Source of the DNA: JACMNW01 sp031406155
GTDB taxonomy: Bacteria > Pseudomonadota > Alphaproteobacteria > Rhodobacterales > Rhodobacteraceae
Direction: 5' to 3'
Length of the DNA stretch: 64,000 nucleotides
NCBI GenBank assembly: GCA_031406155.1
Contig: JANOGW010000078.1
Span: 65,233 to 129,232 of the forward strand
The notes under the pieces were generated by a model. It was not told where the DNA came from, did not search any database, and saw only the letters and a list, made by a program, of their open reading frames with translations. Each line of letters begins with the position of its first letter. The stretch's first letter is position 1. Positions 16,109 to 25,541 of this stretch are shown piece by piece. Both the position numbers and the translations under genes were made by a program.

Positions 16109-17686
16109 TCAGAACAGGCTGCCCTGATCGGTGGCCTTGTCACCCTTGGTGCGCTTTGGGACCGCCTTGCCGGCGATTGTCACCCGACCATCGTGGAATT
16201 CGAGTTCCAGCGCATTTGCCTCTTCGGCACGCGTCCGTGTGGTCACAACGTGCCCATCGGCGCGCACAACGGCATAGCCGCGTTTCAGCGTCTCGAAATA
16301 GCCCAGCGTCTGCCGAGTGCGATCCAGCGCTTCAAGCCGCGCCGCGAGTGCCTGAAACCGGGCCGGGGGCGCCGCTAGAAGCCGCGCAGCCCTGGCCGTC
16401 AGGGCGTCCGCATCGCGCCGGTTCTTGGCGCTTGCCTCGGCAATCAGCCGTCCCAGCGATGGTGCCAGCCGCGCGGCCCAACCGGCCAAGCCGTCGCGCG
16501 CCCGGTCCATTCGGCGCGTCATACCGACGTGCAGCGCCTTGTCCCGGTCCACCAGCCGGTCCGCCTTCTGGCGTAAAAGCCCCGACAGAACCCCCGGCCG
16601 TATCAAAGCCGACCGCCGCTCAAAATCCGCCCGTTTGCGCGACGCCGCAACGCCCAGCGCACCGCCAAGCCGGCCCGACCACAGATCGAACCGCTGTGCC
16701 GCCTGCGCCGTCAGCCCTTCCAGTCGCGGCAAGGCGCGTGCCAGATCGCGCAAGCGCTGGCCCCGCTGCCCCATCGCATTGGCCACCGACCTTGACAGCC
16801 GCGCGCCCACCGCATCAAGGCCCGCCAGCAGATCCAGCCGCACCGGCACCGCCATTTCGGCAGCCGCCGTCGGGGTTGGCGCGCGCCGGTCGGCCGCAAA
16901 ATCAATCAGCGTGGTATCGGTTTCATGCCCCACGGCGGAAATCAGTGGAATGCGCGATGCCGCCGCCGCCCGCACTACGATTTCTTCGTTGAAGCCCCAA
17001 AGATCCTCAAGACTGCCGCCGCCGCGCGCTACGATGATCAGATCGGGTCGCGGTATTGCCCCCCCCGGCACAATAGCATTGAACCCCGTAATCGCCGCCG
17101 CCACATCGGCAGCACAGGTCTGCCCCTGCACCGCCACAGGCCAGATCAGCACATGGCGCGGAAATCTGTCGCGCAGCCTGTGCAATATATCCCGGATCAC
17201 CGCACCGGACGGCGAGGTCACCACCCCGATCACGTTCGGCAAATACGGCAGCGGCTTCTTGAGGCCCGCATCAAACAGCCCTTCCGCCGCCAGCGCCGCG
17301 CGCCGCTTTTCCAGCATCGCCATCAAGGCACCCGCCCCCGCAGGCACCACATCTTCCACAATCAACTGATACTTCGACTGCCCCGGAAAGGTGGTCATCC
17401 GCCCGGTGGCAGTAACCTCCATCCCCTCCTCGGGTCGCACCTGCATTTTGGCGACCTGGCCTTTCCAGCTGACCGCATCCAGACTGGCCCGATCATCCTT
17501 CAGCGCGAAATACAAATGCCCCGAGGCCGGTTTAGACACCCGCCCCACCTCACCGCGCACCCGCACTAACCCAAACTCGCCCTCAATCACCCGCTTCACC
17601 GCACCGGACAATTCCGACACAGTGTATTCGGGGGCGTTGCCAGGGCCGGCATCTTGCGGGGTGCGGTCTTCGAACATGTCAGACAT
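16109..17686 (-). CDS. xseA: Exodeoxyribonuclease VII large subunit
   Basis: Large subunit of ExoVII, which degrades single-stranded DNA from both ends in repair; the small subunit XseB is not in this window. At 525 residues it is slightly longer than average. The N-terminal OB-fold (about residues 20-115) contains GEVGRVSKPASGHLYFALKD. The catalytic domain shows IGVVTSPSGAVIRDILHRL, IIVARGGGSLEDLWGFNEE and ISAVGHETDTTLIDFAADRRAPTP (in part). A long Arg/Ala-rich helical region follows. The start could be Met1 or Met4. It is divergently transcribed from purD across 70 bases that contain the palindrome GGTTTGCCAAACC (17706-17718). Confidence 0.96.
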   Translation of the reverse strand: MSDMFEDRTPQDAGPGNAPEYTVSELSGAVKRVIEGEFGLVRVRGEVGRVSKPASGHLYFALKDDRASLDAVSWKGQVAKMQVRPEEGMEVTATGRMTTFPGQSKYQLIVEDVVPAGAGALMAMLEKRRAALAAEGLFDAGLKKPLPYLPNVIGVVTSPSGAVIRDILHRLRDRFPRHVLIWPVAVQGQTCAADVAAAITGFNAIVPGGAIPRPDLIIVARGGGSLEDLWGFNEEIVVRAAAASRIPLISAVGHETDTTLIDFAADRRAPTPTAAAEMAVPVRLDLLAGLDAVGARLSRSVANAMGQRGQRLRDLARALPRLEGLTAQAAQRFDLWSGRLGGALGVAASRKRADFERRSALIRPGVLSGLLRQKADRLVDRDKALHVGMTRRMDRARDGLAGWAARLAPSLGRLIAEASAKNRRDADALTARAARLLAAPPARFQALAARLEALDRTRQTLGYFETLKRGYAVVRADGHVVTTRTRAEEANALELEFHDGRVTIAGKAVPKRTKGDKATDQGSLF

Positions 17687-17756
17687 GCGGGCTCACTTGT
17701 GCAGCGGTTTGCCAAACCTTATGACCCCTCCATCCAAACGCCAAGAGGCCAACTCC

Positions 17757-19019
17757 ATGAATATCCTTATCCTCGGTTCCGGCGGGCGTGAACATGCACT
17801 GGCTTGGGCGTTCAAGCAGAACCCGAAATGTGATCGCCTGATCGTGGCGCCGGGCAATGCAGGTTGTGCGATGCTGGCCGAATGCGCGGATATCGATATT
17901 CTTGACGGGGCCGCAGTGGTCGAGTTTTGTGAGGAAAACGCAATCGACTTCGTGATGATCGGACCCGAGGCGCCGCTTGCCGCTGGCGTTGCCGACGCCA
18001 CCCGGGCCGCTGGCCTGCTGACCTTTGGCCCGTCAGCCATCGCCGCGCAGCTGGAGGCGTCCAAAGCCTTCACCAAAGAAATCTGCGACGCCTGCAATGC
18101 CCCCACTGCCGCCTATGCCCGCTTCACCGAAGCCGCCCCTGCCAAAGCCTATATCCATGCCAAAGGCGCACCCATCGTCATCAAGGCCGATGGCCTCGCC
18201 GCTGGCAAAGGTGTCATCGTCGCCATGACGCTGCCCGAAGCCATCACTGCGATTGACGACATGTTCGGCGGCGAGTTCGGGGTTGCCGGATCAGAAGTGG
18301 TGATCGAGGAGTTCATGACCGGCGAGGAAGCAAGCTACTTCATCCTGACCGACGGTATCAACGCCCTGCCCATCGGCACCGCCCAGGACCACAAACGCGT
18401 GGGCGACGGTGATACCGGTCCCAACACTGGCGGAATGGGCGCCTATTCCCCCGCCCCGTGCCTGACCGACGACGTCGCGGCCCGCGCCATGCGCGAAATC
18501 ATCGAGCCCACCATCAAAGAAATGGCACGTCGCGGCACTCCCTATCAGGGCGTCCTGTTCGCCGGCCTGATGATCGAAAATGGCCACGCCCGGCTGGTCG
18601 AATACAACGCCCGCTTCGGCGACCCCGAAACCCAGGTTCTGATGATGCGCCTCGGCGCACAGGCGCTGGATCTGATGCTTGCATGCGCCGAAGGCAGGCT
18701 GGCCGATGCAAAGGTGAATTGGGCCGATGACCACGCGCTGACCGTGGTCTTGGCGACGAACGGCTATCCCGGTGCCTATCAGAAGGGGTCCGTCATCAAA
18801 GGCCTCGATACCCTGCCTGAAGACAGTTTCCACATGGCCTTCCACGCCGGCACGACCGAAAAAGACGGCCAGATCATTGCCGCCGGCGGCCGCGTTCTGA
18901 ACATCACCGCAAGGGGCGAAACCCTGCAACAGGCCCAAGCCCGCGCCTATACCATGGTCGATGCCGTCAATTGGCCCCAAGGCTTCTGCCGCCGCGACAT
19001 AGGCTGGCGCGCGCTGTAA
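17757..19019 (+). CDS. purD: Phosphoribosylamine-glycine ligase
   Basis: ATP-grasp enzyme of purine synthesis that joins glycine to 5-phosphoribosylamine to give GAR. It has 420 residues, the normal length. The N-terminal MNILILGSGGREHALAW and the ATP-grasp blocks PIVIKADGLAAGKGVIVA, DHKRVGDGDTGPNTGGMGAY and YNARFGDPETQ are diagnostic. I chose the ATG at 17757 because AGAGG is well placed upstream and the long upstream frame is antisense to xseA. The gene stands alone after the divergent xseA promoter region, and a gene-end motif follows the stop. Confidence 0.97.
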   Translation: MNILILGSGGREHALAWAFKQNPKCDRLIVAPGNAGCAMLAECADIDILDGAAVVEFCEENAIDFVMIGPEAPLAAGVADATRAAGLLTFGPSAIAAQLEASKAFTKEICDACNAPTAAYARFTEAAPAKAYIHAKGAPIVIKADGLAAGKGVIVAMTLPEAITAIDDMFGGEFGVAGSEVVIEEFMTGEEASYFILTDGINALPIGTAQDHKRVGDGDTGPNTGGMGAYSPAPCLTDDVAARAMREIIEPTIKEMARRGTPYQGVLFAGLMIENGHARLVEYNARFGDPETQVLMMRLGAQALDLMLACAEGRLADAKVNWADDHALTVVLATNGYPGAYQKGSVIKGLDTLPEDSFHMAFHAGTTEKDGQIIAAGGRVLNITARGETLQQAQARAYTMVDAVNWPQGFCRRDIGWRAL

Positions 19020-19054
19020 GGGCCAGACCAGGCATGCTTGATGGAACAAGCGCG

Positions 19055-19076
19055 TCTTTCTGCCTCAAATACACCC
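19055..19076 (+). other. Gene-end motif, copy 4 (3' of purD)
   Basis: TTTCTGCCTCAAATACACCC lies about 38 bases after the purD stop, in the direction of transcription. Confidence 0.4.
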
Positions 19077-19202
19077 TGAAAGGCATTACCCTACAGCATT
19101 TACACGCTTTACGTGTGGCCTCCGCACATGCATGCTCTGCGCATTGCCAGGCAAGACCTGCTGCATCTCGCCCGGCGTCCGTCATGTGAAAGGTTCCCCA
19201 TC

Positions 19203-20975
19203 ATGCCAACGCCCCTGAAGTTCGGCCCAGAGTTTCTGGTCAACACCAGCACCGCGAACCGCCAGTACGGACCTGCGACCGCGACACTGCCGGACGGGCG
19301 TTTCGTTATCACATGGACGGACGAAAGCAGCGACATATGGGGCAACGAAGTCCGCGCCCAGATCTACAACGCCGACGGCAGCAAGGCCGGGGCCGAATTT
19401 CTGGTCAACACCACCACGGACCGCGATCAGGACACGACCGCGATCACCACCTTGGCGAGCGGCGGATTTGTCATCGGCTGGACCAACAGAATCGATATCG
19501 ACGGTGAATTTTACGGCATGTCGATCAGGGCGCAGATGTTCAACGCAGACGGAACCCGGGCGGGGACCGAACTGGTCGTCAACACGGCTGCGGCCTATTG
19601 GTATGACGACGTCTCGCTTGCGGCACTTGCGGACGGGGGCTTTGCTGCCAGCTGGACCTATGCAGGTGAGGACGGTGGCGATGCGATGGGAACCGCCATC
19701 CACGCACAAAGGTTCGCGTCCGACGGACGCAAGACCGGCGCGGAATTTCTGGTCAACACCACGGTCGAGGATTTTCAGGGACGATCAAAAATCGCGGGAC
19801 TGGACGATGGCCGCTTTGTCGTCACCTGGTCCGATCGCAGCGAAACCGGTGAAAGTGTCTTTGACGCCGACATTCGCATGCAGGTCTTCAATGCCGACGG
19901 CACCAAGGCGGGCACCGAGGTTCTGGTCAACACGACAGTCGTGTATGAGCAGACACGGTCCACCATAACGGTCCTGACCGATGGGCGCATCCTTATCGCC
20001 TGGGAAGACAACCAACAGACCGGCGGTGCCAGCCCGTCCAATACCCTGCGCGCGCAGGTTTTCAACGCGGATGGCACAAGGTTCGGAACCGAACTTCTGT
20101 TGAAAATCAACACCGACGGCTGGAATTACAACCCCGCCATCACTGCCGTTGCGGACGGCCTGTTTGCCATCACCTGGAGGGATGGCGATATCCGCGCGCA
20201 GGTATTTGACACGAACGGCACCGCAATGGGTCAACAAATCATCGTCAACACGACAACAAACCTTGGCCAGTTCAACCCGGACATCGACACCATGGCCGAC
20301 GGACGGCTGATCGTCACCTGGACGGACGAAAGCCAGACCGGTGGCGACCAGGACGCATGGGCCGTGCGCGGTCAGATCCTTGACCCGCGCGATGCGCCAA
20401 CAAACCTGAACGGCACCGACCTTGCCGACCGCCTTGTCGGCACCGCCTGGGCAGACCGGCTGGGCGGTGGTGCGGGCAACGACACGTTGATTGGCGAGGC
20501 GGGCAATGACCGCATCAGGGGCGACGCCGGCAATGACAGCCTGGCTGGCGGGGCGGGCAACGATACCCTCTTTGGTGGCGCCGGCAACGACCGGCTGAAG
20601 GGTGATGCGGGCGATGACCGGCTGGTCGGCGAGGCGGGCAACGACAAGATCACCGGCGGACTGGGGCGCGATGTGATGACCGGCGGGCTGGGTGCGGATG
20701 ATTTCATCTTCGCCTCGGCGGCAGAAATCGGCAGTGGTGCGACCCGCGATATCATCACCGATTTCCAGACAGGGCTCGACGATATCGACCTGCGCGCTCT
20801 GCAAACCGATGGCCGCTTCATTGGCAATGCCGCCTTCACCAGCACTGCGGGCGAGGTCCGCTATAGCGTCACGACCGGCCTTGTGGTTGGTGATCTGAAC
20901 GGCGACGGTGTCGCGGATTGGACGCTCAACATCGCCAACAAGGCCGCCCTGACCGCCGCAGACTTCCTGTTCTGA
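19203..20975 (+). CDS. RTX calcium-binding protein with seven LVNT repeats, likely type I secreted
   Basis: A 590-residue protein without a signal peptide. Residues about 5-395 consist of seven repeats of about 50-60 residues with the pattern E-LVNT-x-DG-F-TW-D...RAQ-FNADGT. Repeat 6 is shortened by loss of its acidic loop. Residues about 403-505 carry about ten RTX nonapeptides of the GGxGNDxLxG type, which bind Ca2+ in a parallel beta-roll. The C-terminal DFQTGLDDIDLRAL block and the hydrophobic end (AADFLF) resemble the serralysin-type signal for type I secretion. The start at 19203 follows GAAAGG. No type I transporter genes lie nearby. No enzymatic domain is visible; a matrix or adhesin-like role is a guess. 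Confidence 0.88.
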   Translation: MPTPLKFGPEFLVNTSTANRQYGPATATLPDGRFVITWTDESSDIWGNEVRAQIYNADGSKAGAEFLVNTTTDRDQDTTAITTLASGGFVIGWTNRIDIDGEFYGMSIRAQMFNADGTRAGTELVVNTAAAYWYDDVSLAALADGGFAASWTYAGEDGGDAMGTAIHAQRFASDGRKTGAEFLVNTTVEDFQGRSKIAGLDDGRFVVTWSDRSETGESVFDADIRMQVFNADGTKAGTEVLVNTTVVYEQTRSTITVLTDGRILIAWEDNQQTGGASPSNTLRAQVFNADGTRFGTELLLKINTDGWNYNPAITAVADGLFAITWRDGDIRAQVFDTNGTAMGQQIIVNTTTNLGQFNPDIDTMADGRLIVTWTDESQTGGDQDAWAVRGQILDPRDAPTNLNGTDLADRLVGTAWADRLGGGAGNDTLIGEAGNDRIRGDAGNDSLAGGAGNDTLFGGAGNDRLKGDAGDDRLVGEAGNDKITGGLGRDVMTGGLGADDFIFASAAEIGSGATRDIITDFQTGLDDIDLRALQTDGRFIGNAAFTSTAGEVRYSVTTGLVVGDLNGDGVADWTLNIANKAALTAADFLF

Positions 20976-21062
20976 CCCCTTGCACAGCTGCCCCCCGACC
21001 CGTAAAGACACAGCCGATTGATGGGCCCGGTCTTCGGGCAACTGCGCGCGCGGGGGGATACC

Positions 21063-22310
21063 ATGCCGCTTCTCGTGATGAAATTCGGCGGCACGTCCGT
21101 GGGTGATCTTGCGCGCATCAAAAATGCCGCCGGCAAGGTCAAGCGCGAAGTGGACCTTGGTTACGATGTGATCGTCATCGTGTCAGCGATGTCCGGCAAG
21201 ACCAATGAACTGGTGGCTTGGGTCGAAAGCACCTCGCCGATGTTTGACGCGCGCGAATATGATGCGGTGGTGTCCTCGGGCGAAAACGTCACGGCGGGCC
21301 TGATGGCGCTGACCTTGCAGGAAATGGACGTGCCCGCGCGGTCGTGGCAGGGCTGGCAAGTGCCGATCCAGACCACATCAGCGCATTCCTCGGCCCGCTT
21401 CATGGATATTCCGCGCGCCAACATCGACGCAAAGTTTGCCGAAGGCTTCAAAGTTGCCGTCGTCGCGGGCTTCCAGGGGGTCAGTGCAGAGCATCGCATC
21501 ACCACCCTTGGCCGTGGCGGATCCGACACCACCGCCGTCGCCTTTGCCGCCGCCTTCGGTGCGGAACGTTGCGATATCTACACCGATGTCGACGGCATCT
21601 ACACCACCGACCCGCGCATATCGCCAAAAGCGCGCAAGCTGGAAAAGATCGCGTTCGAGGAAATGCTGGAACTGGCCTCGCTTGGCGCAAAAGTGCTGCA
21701 AACCCGGTCGGTAGAACTCGCCATGCGGTACAAGGTGCGGCTGCGCGTGCTGTCCTCGTTCGAGGATACCGATGGAAATTCTGGAACGCTGGTCTGCGAC
21801 GAGGATGAAATCATGGAATCAAAAGTTGTCTCAGGCGTCGCCTATTCACGCGACGAGGCGAAAATGACGCTTGTAAAGGTGCAAGACCGCCCCGGTATCG
21901 CCGCCGCGATCTTTGGCCCGCTGTCAACGGCAGGCGTGAACGTAGATATGATCGTGCAGAACATATCCGAGGTCGAAAACGGCGGTGCCGTTACCGACAT
22001 GACGTTCTCTTGCCCCACGAACCAAGTGCCGCGCGCCCGCAAGGCCATGGAAGATGCGCAGGCGGCTGGCCTGATATCCTACGTTGACCTCGTGCAAGAT
22101 ACTGATGTTGCAAAAGTTTCCGTCGTCGGCATCGGCATGCGCAGTCACGCTGGCGTTGCCGCCGCGATGTTCAAAGCGCTCGCCGCTGAAAACATCAACA
22201 TCAAAGTCATTGCCACGTCAGAGATCAAAATATCGGTGCTGATCGACCGCAAATACATGGAACTTGCCGTACAAGCGCTGCATGATACGTTCGGGTTGGA
22301 GAAGGCGTGA
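21063..22310 (+). CDS. lysC: Aspartate kinase
   Basis: Phosphorylates aspartate, the entry step to lysine, threonine and methionine. The 415 residues comprise an amino-acid-kinase domain (LVMKFGGTSVGD at the N-terminus, TTLGRGGSDTTAVAFA, IYTDVDGIYTTDPR) and two C-terminal ACT domains (VQDRPGIAAAIFGPL; VSVVGIGMRSHAGVAAAMFKAL), where feedback inhibitors bind. I chose the ATG at 21063 after a GGGGGGA stretch; 15 extra in-frame residues upstream are unlike the family. A DUF4344 metallopeptidase and ptsP follow on the same strand. Confidence 0.96.
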   Translation: MPLLVMKFGGTSVGDLARIKNAAGKVKREVDLGYDVIVIVSAMSGKTNELVAWVESTSPMFDAREYDAVVSSGENVTAGLMALTLQEMDVPARSWQGWQVPIQTTSAHSSARFMDIPRANIDAKFAEGFKVAVVAGFQGVSAEHRITTLGRGGSDTTAVAFAAAFGAERCDIYTDVDGIYTTDPRISPKARKLEKIAFEEMLELASLGAKVLQTRSVELAMRYKVRLRVLSSFEDTDGNSGTLVCDEDEIMESKVVSGVAYSRDEAKMTLVKVQDRPGIAAAIFGPLSTAGVNVDMIVQNISEVENGGAVTDMTFSCPTNQVPRARKAMEDAQAAGLISYVDLVQDTDVAKVSVVGIGMRSHAGVAAAMFKALAAENINIKVIATSEIKISVLIDRKYMELAVQALHDTFGLEKA

Positions 22311-22347
22311 ATTCCATGTCGGCCTCGGGGTAAGGGAGTGCAGGAAA

Positions 22348-23067
22348 ATGCGGTTCTCTGCGGCCTGTCTTGCGATGCTTCTGCCTTGCTTGGCGCATTC
22401 CCAGACAACAGCGCCGCTGTCGCAGGCCACGCAGGACGCTTTGTTGCATGTCTTGGCCCATGAGATGGGCCACGCGATCTTGCGCGAATTCGACCTGCCC
22501 ATTCTTGGCCCGGAAGAAGACATCGCCGACGATTTCGCCACAGTCTACATCCACATGATGCTGCCCGAGAGGGCTGGCGCGATCATTGCGGCCCGGGCGC
22601 AGCAAAACATGGCCGACGCGCAAACAGCCGGGATGTTCAGCGAGTATCGCAGCGATATCCAGCGCGCCGGGCGGTCGGTCTGCCTTCTCTATGGTCTAGA
22701 CCCCGAGCGGCATGCCGACTTGGCCCGCTCCTTCGGGCTTGACGGCGACGCGGCAGAGGACTGCCGGGATTTCGCGCCAGAGGTAGGCCGCAGTTGGCGA
22801 CGCGTCGTCAGCGCTTACCCCATGCCCGATTCGGCCCGCGTTACCGAGGTAGGCAGCTATTTCGCACAAACGCCGATTGCTGCGGCAGTGGCTGAAAGCG
22901 GGCTTATGGAACCTGCCTACCGGCTTTTGGCCGGAATCGACTGGCATTCGCGCATCACCGTTGCCATCGAGCCTTGCGACGGCGCGTCTTTCTGGTCGCG
23001 CAACGGGCGGCGCATCACGATCTGCGAGACGTACATCAAACGCTTCGAAGACCAATTGGGTGGCTAG
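22348..23067 (+). CDS. Exported DUF4344 putative metallopeptidase
   Basis: A 239-residue protein with a signal peptide (residues 1-21, ACLAMLLPCLAHS). The zinc-peptidase motif HEMGH starts at His38, and GPEEDIADDFATVY downstream supplies an acidic third-ligand candidate. This is the DUF4344 pattern: a compact, exported minigluzincin-like metallopeptidase. Four cysteines in the C-terminal half (SVCLLYG, EDCRDF, EPCDG, ITICET) could form two disulfides in the periplasm. The start at 22348 follows GGGAG/AGGA, 37 bases after the lysC stop. No substrate can be inferred. Confidence 0.85.
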   Translation: MRFSAACLAMLLPCLAHSQTTAPLSQATQDALLHVLAHEMGHAILREFDLPILGPEEDIADDFATVYIHMMLPERAGAIIAARAQQNMADAQTAGMFSEYRSDIQRAGRSVCLLYGLDPERHADLARSFGLDGDAAEDCRDFAPEVGRSWRRVVSAYPMPDSARVTEVGSYFAQTPIAAAVAESGLMEPAYRLLAGIDWHSRITVAIEPCDGASFWSRNGRRITICETYIKRFEDQLGG

Positions 23068-23233
23068 GCCAGCATTTGGCTTGAGACACCCCTGAGCAGG
23101 GCCGTGCAGTCCGGGGCCGGGTCCGCCACGCCCGTGGCCAGACCCCTCCCCCTACTGCCCCCACTTTCAGCCTTCCCCTTCATCGCCCAACTCGCCTATA
23201 GCTTGTTGAAACCGGCAACCGGAAGGGCCCCGT

Positions 23234-25477
23234 ATGCCAGAACGCAGTGAAAGTGACAGCCGAAAACTTCTTCGCCGCTTGCGCGACAGCCTTGGCACCG
23301 CTGGGCAGGGGCAGGAACGGCTTGACCGCATCACGCATCTGATCGCGGATTCAATGCGCACTGAAGTGTGCTCGATCTATCTATTCCGCGACGCCGACAC
23401 GCTGGAATTATGCGCCACCGAGGGGCTGAAGAAAGACTCCGTCCACAAAACTCGCCTGAAACTTGGCGAAGGTCTGGTTGGCCGTGTGGCGCGTTCTGGC
23501 TTGCCGATCAACACTGCCAATGCGCCGTCCGAAAAAGGCTTCCGCTTCATGCCTGAAACCGGGGAAGAGCTGTATTCATCCTTCCTTGGCATGCCGATCC
23601 AACGAGTGGGCGAAAAGTTGGGCGTGCTGGTGGTGCAGTCCAAAGCGGCCCGCGCGTTTTCGGACGATGAGATGGACGCGCTGGATGTGGTCGCCATGGT
23701 TCTGGCCGAAATGACCGAATTGGGCGCCTTCGCCGGTGACGGTGCGGCGATGGGGGCCTTGCACAAGCAATCGGTGATGATCCGTGGCGGCACCGGTCAG
23801 GAAGGCGCTGCCGACGGCCATGGCTGGCTGCACGAGCCGCGCGTCGTGGTCACCAACCCGGTCGCTGATGAACCGCTCACCGAGATCGACCGCATCCGCG
23901 AAGCAGTCGGCGAATTGCGCGTGTCGGTGGATGATCTGCTGGCCGCTGAAAGCCTTGACAAAGAGCAAAAACAGGTGCTTGAGGCGTACCGGATGTTCGC
24001 CCATTCGCGCGGCTGGCTGCGACGAATGGAAGACGACATCGCCCTTGGTCTGTCGGCCGAGGCGGCGGTGGAAAAGGAACAATCCGCCACACGCTCGCGT
24101 CTTGAACAGGTGCCCGACGCCTATCTGCGCGAGCGGTTGCATGATCTGGACGACCTTTCGAACCGCCTCTTGCGGATACTGACTGGCCAAGGCCGCGAAA
24201 CCGGCGCTGAAATGCCGGAAAACCCGGTGCTGGTCGCCCGCAATATCGGCCCCGGCGAATTGCTGGAATATGGCCGCAAACTGCGCGGCGTCGTGCTGGA
24301 GGAAGGCTCGGTTGGCAGCCATGCGGCCATCGTCGCCCGCGCGTTGGCCATCCCGCTGGTCATCAACGCGGGCCGCATCACGCAAGAGGCGCTGAACGGC
24401 GATCACATCATGGTGGACGGCGATCAGGGCATCGTGCATCTGCGCCCCGAAGAAACCGTCGCAGGTGCGTTTCGCGACAAGATCGCAATGCAGGCCAAGG
24501 CGCAGGAACGCTATGCCTCGCTCAGAGGTCTTCCCGCACTGTCGACCTGCGGCACCACCACGCATCTTTACATGAACGCAGGCCTGATGGCCGATCTGCC
24601 CAGCCTGGAGGGGTCAGGGGCGGAAGGTGTCGGGCTTTTCCGCACCGAATTACAATTTCTGGTCCGCAACCAGATGCCCAAACGCGATGAATTGGCGAGG
24701 CTCTATGCCCGCGTGCTGGATGCCGCCAAGGGCCGGCGGGTGTGTTTCCGCACCCTCGACATCGGGTCCGACAAAGTGCTGCCCTATATGAAACCGAATG
24801 ATGAGCCGAACCCGGCCATGGGCTGGCGCGCGGTGCGGGTGGGTCTAGACAAACCCGGGGTGATGCGAATGCAATTGCAGGCTCTGATCCGGGCCGCCAA
24901 CGGCCGCCCGCTGACGGTGATGTTCCCCCTGATCAGCGAAATGGGCGAGTTTTCCGAGGCGCGCGCCCATGTGTTGCGCGAAATTCACCGCGAGCGCAGC
25001 CTTGGACATGCCGTGCCGTCCACCATCGAAATCGGCACCATGCTGGAAACGCCCAGCTTGGCCTACGCGCCGCAGGCTTTCTTTGACCTGACCGACTTCG
25101 TATCGATCGGCGGCAATGACCTGAAGCAATTCTTCTTTGCCGCCGACCGCGAAAACGAACGCGTGCGCCGCCGCTATGACACGCTGAATGTGAGCTTCCT
25201 GACCTTTCTGGAACAGATCGTCGCGCGGTGTGCCGCGTCAAGCACGCCACTGGCGTTTTGTGGCGAAGACGCCGGCCGTCCGATCGAAGCGCTGTGCTTT
25301 GCCGCCCTCGGCATTCACACATTATCGATGCGCCCGGCCTCGGTCGGCCCGGTCAAGGCCCTGCTGCGCCGCGTCAACCTGACCGAGGCGCGCGCCGTCT
25401 TGCACGCTGCACGCGACGCCGGAGAAGAAACCGTTCGTCCCGCGATGATGGAATGGCTGGCGCGACAGTCCGAATGA
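23234..25477 (+). CDS. ptsP: Phosphoenolpyruvate-protein phosphotransferase of the nitrogen PTS (EI-Ntr)
   Basis: First enzyme of the regulatory PTS-Ntr phosphorelay: takes phosphate from PEP and passes it to NPr. The 747 residues start with a GAF domain (about 25-165; CSIYLFRDADTLELCATEGL). Then come the helical NPr-binding region, the swivel domain with phospho-His363 in GSVGSHAAIVARAL, and the PEP-binding barrel (GVGLFRTELQFLVRNQMP; IGTMLETPSLA; FVSIGGNDLKQFFFAADR). The GAF domain distinguishes it from sugar-PTS enzyme I and is a site for sensing glutamine in other bacteria. NPr and EIIA-Ntr are not in the window. Adjacency to lysC is common in this family of bacteria. Confidence 0.96.
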   Translation: MPERSESDSRKLLRRLRDSLGTAGQGQERLDRITHLIADSMRTEVCSIYLFRDADTLELCATEGLKKDSVHKTRLKLGEGLVGRVARSGLPINTANAPSEKGFRFMPETGEELYSSFLGMPIQRVGEKLGVLVVQSKAARAFSDDEMDALDVVAMVLAEMTELGAFAGDGAAMGALHKQSVMIRGGTGQEGAADGHGWLHEPRVVVTNPVADEPLTEIDRIREAVGELRVSVDDLLAAESLDKEQKQVLEAYRMFAHSRGWLRRMEDDIALGLSAEAAVEKEQSATRSRLEQVPDAYLRERLHDLDDLSNRLLRILTGQGRETGAEMPENPVLVARNIGPGELLEYGRKLRGVVLEEGSVGSHAAIVARALAIPLVINAGRITQEALNGDHIMVDGDQGIVHLRPEETVAGAFRDKIAMQAKAQERYASLRGLPALSTCGTTTHLYMNAGLMADLPSLEGSGAEGVGLFRTELQFLVRNQMPKRDELARLYARVLDAAKGRRVCFRTLDIGSDKVLPYMKPNDEPNPAMGWRAVRVGLDKPGVMRMQLQALIRAANGRPLTVMFPLISEMGEFSEARAHVLREIHRERSLGHAVPSTIEIGTMLETPSLAYAPQAFFDLTDFVSIGGNDLKQFFFAADRENERVRRRYDTLNVSFLTFLEQIVARCAASSTPLAFCGEDAGRPIEALCFAALGIHTLSMRPASVGPVKALLRRVNLTEARAVLHAARDAGEETVRPAMMEWLARQSE

Positions 25478-25505
25478 CTGCGTAATCTGGCAGCCGTTCA
25501 AGATT

Positions 25506-25527
25506 GAGTATTTGTGCGAAGAAAAAG
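25506..25527 (-). other. Gene-end motif, copy 5 (3' of the EcsC-family gene)
   Basis: The plus strand reads GAGTATTTGTGCGAAG; in the direction of the EcsC-family gene this is CTTCGCACAAATACTC, within 20 bases of its stop. Confidence 0.45.
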
Positions 25528-25541
25528 CCCTAAGCCAGGCC

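Noticed and set aside
17706..17718. GGTTTGCCAAACC palindrome between xseA and purD as a regulator site
   Set aside because: A single 13-base palindrome with no known matching regulator; kept only as a note under xseA.
20400..20700. Short periodic DNA in the RTX gene as a CRISPR-like repeat
   Set aside because: The periodicity is 27 bases or its multiples and encodes GGxGxD nonapeptides in frame; no spacers or cas genes.
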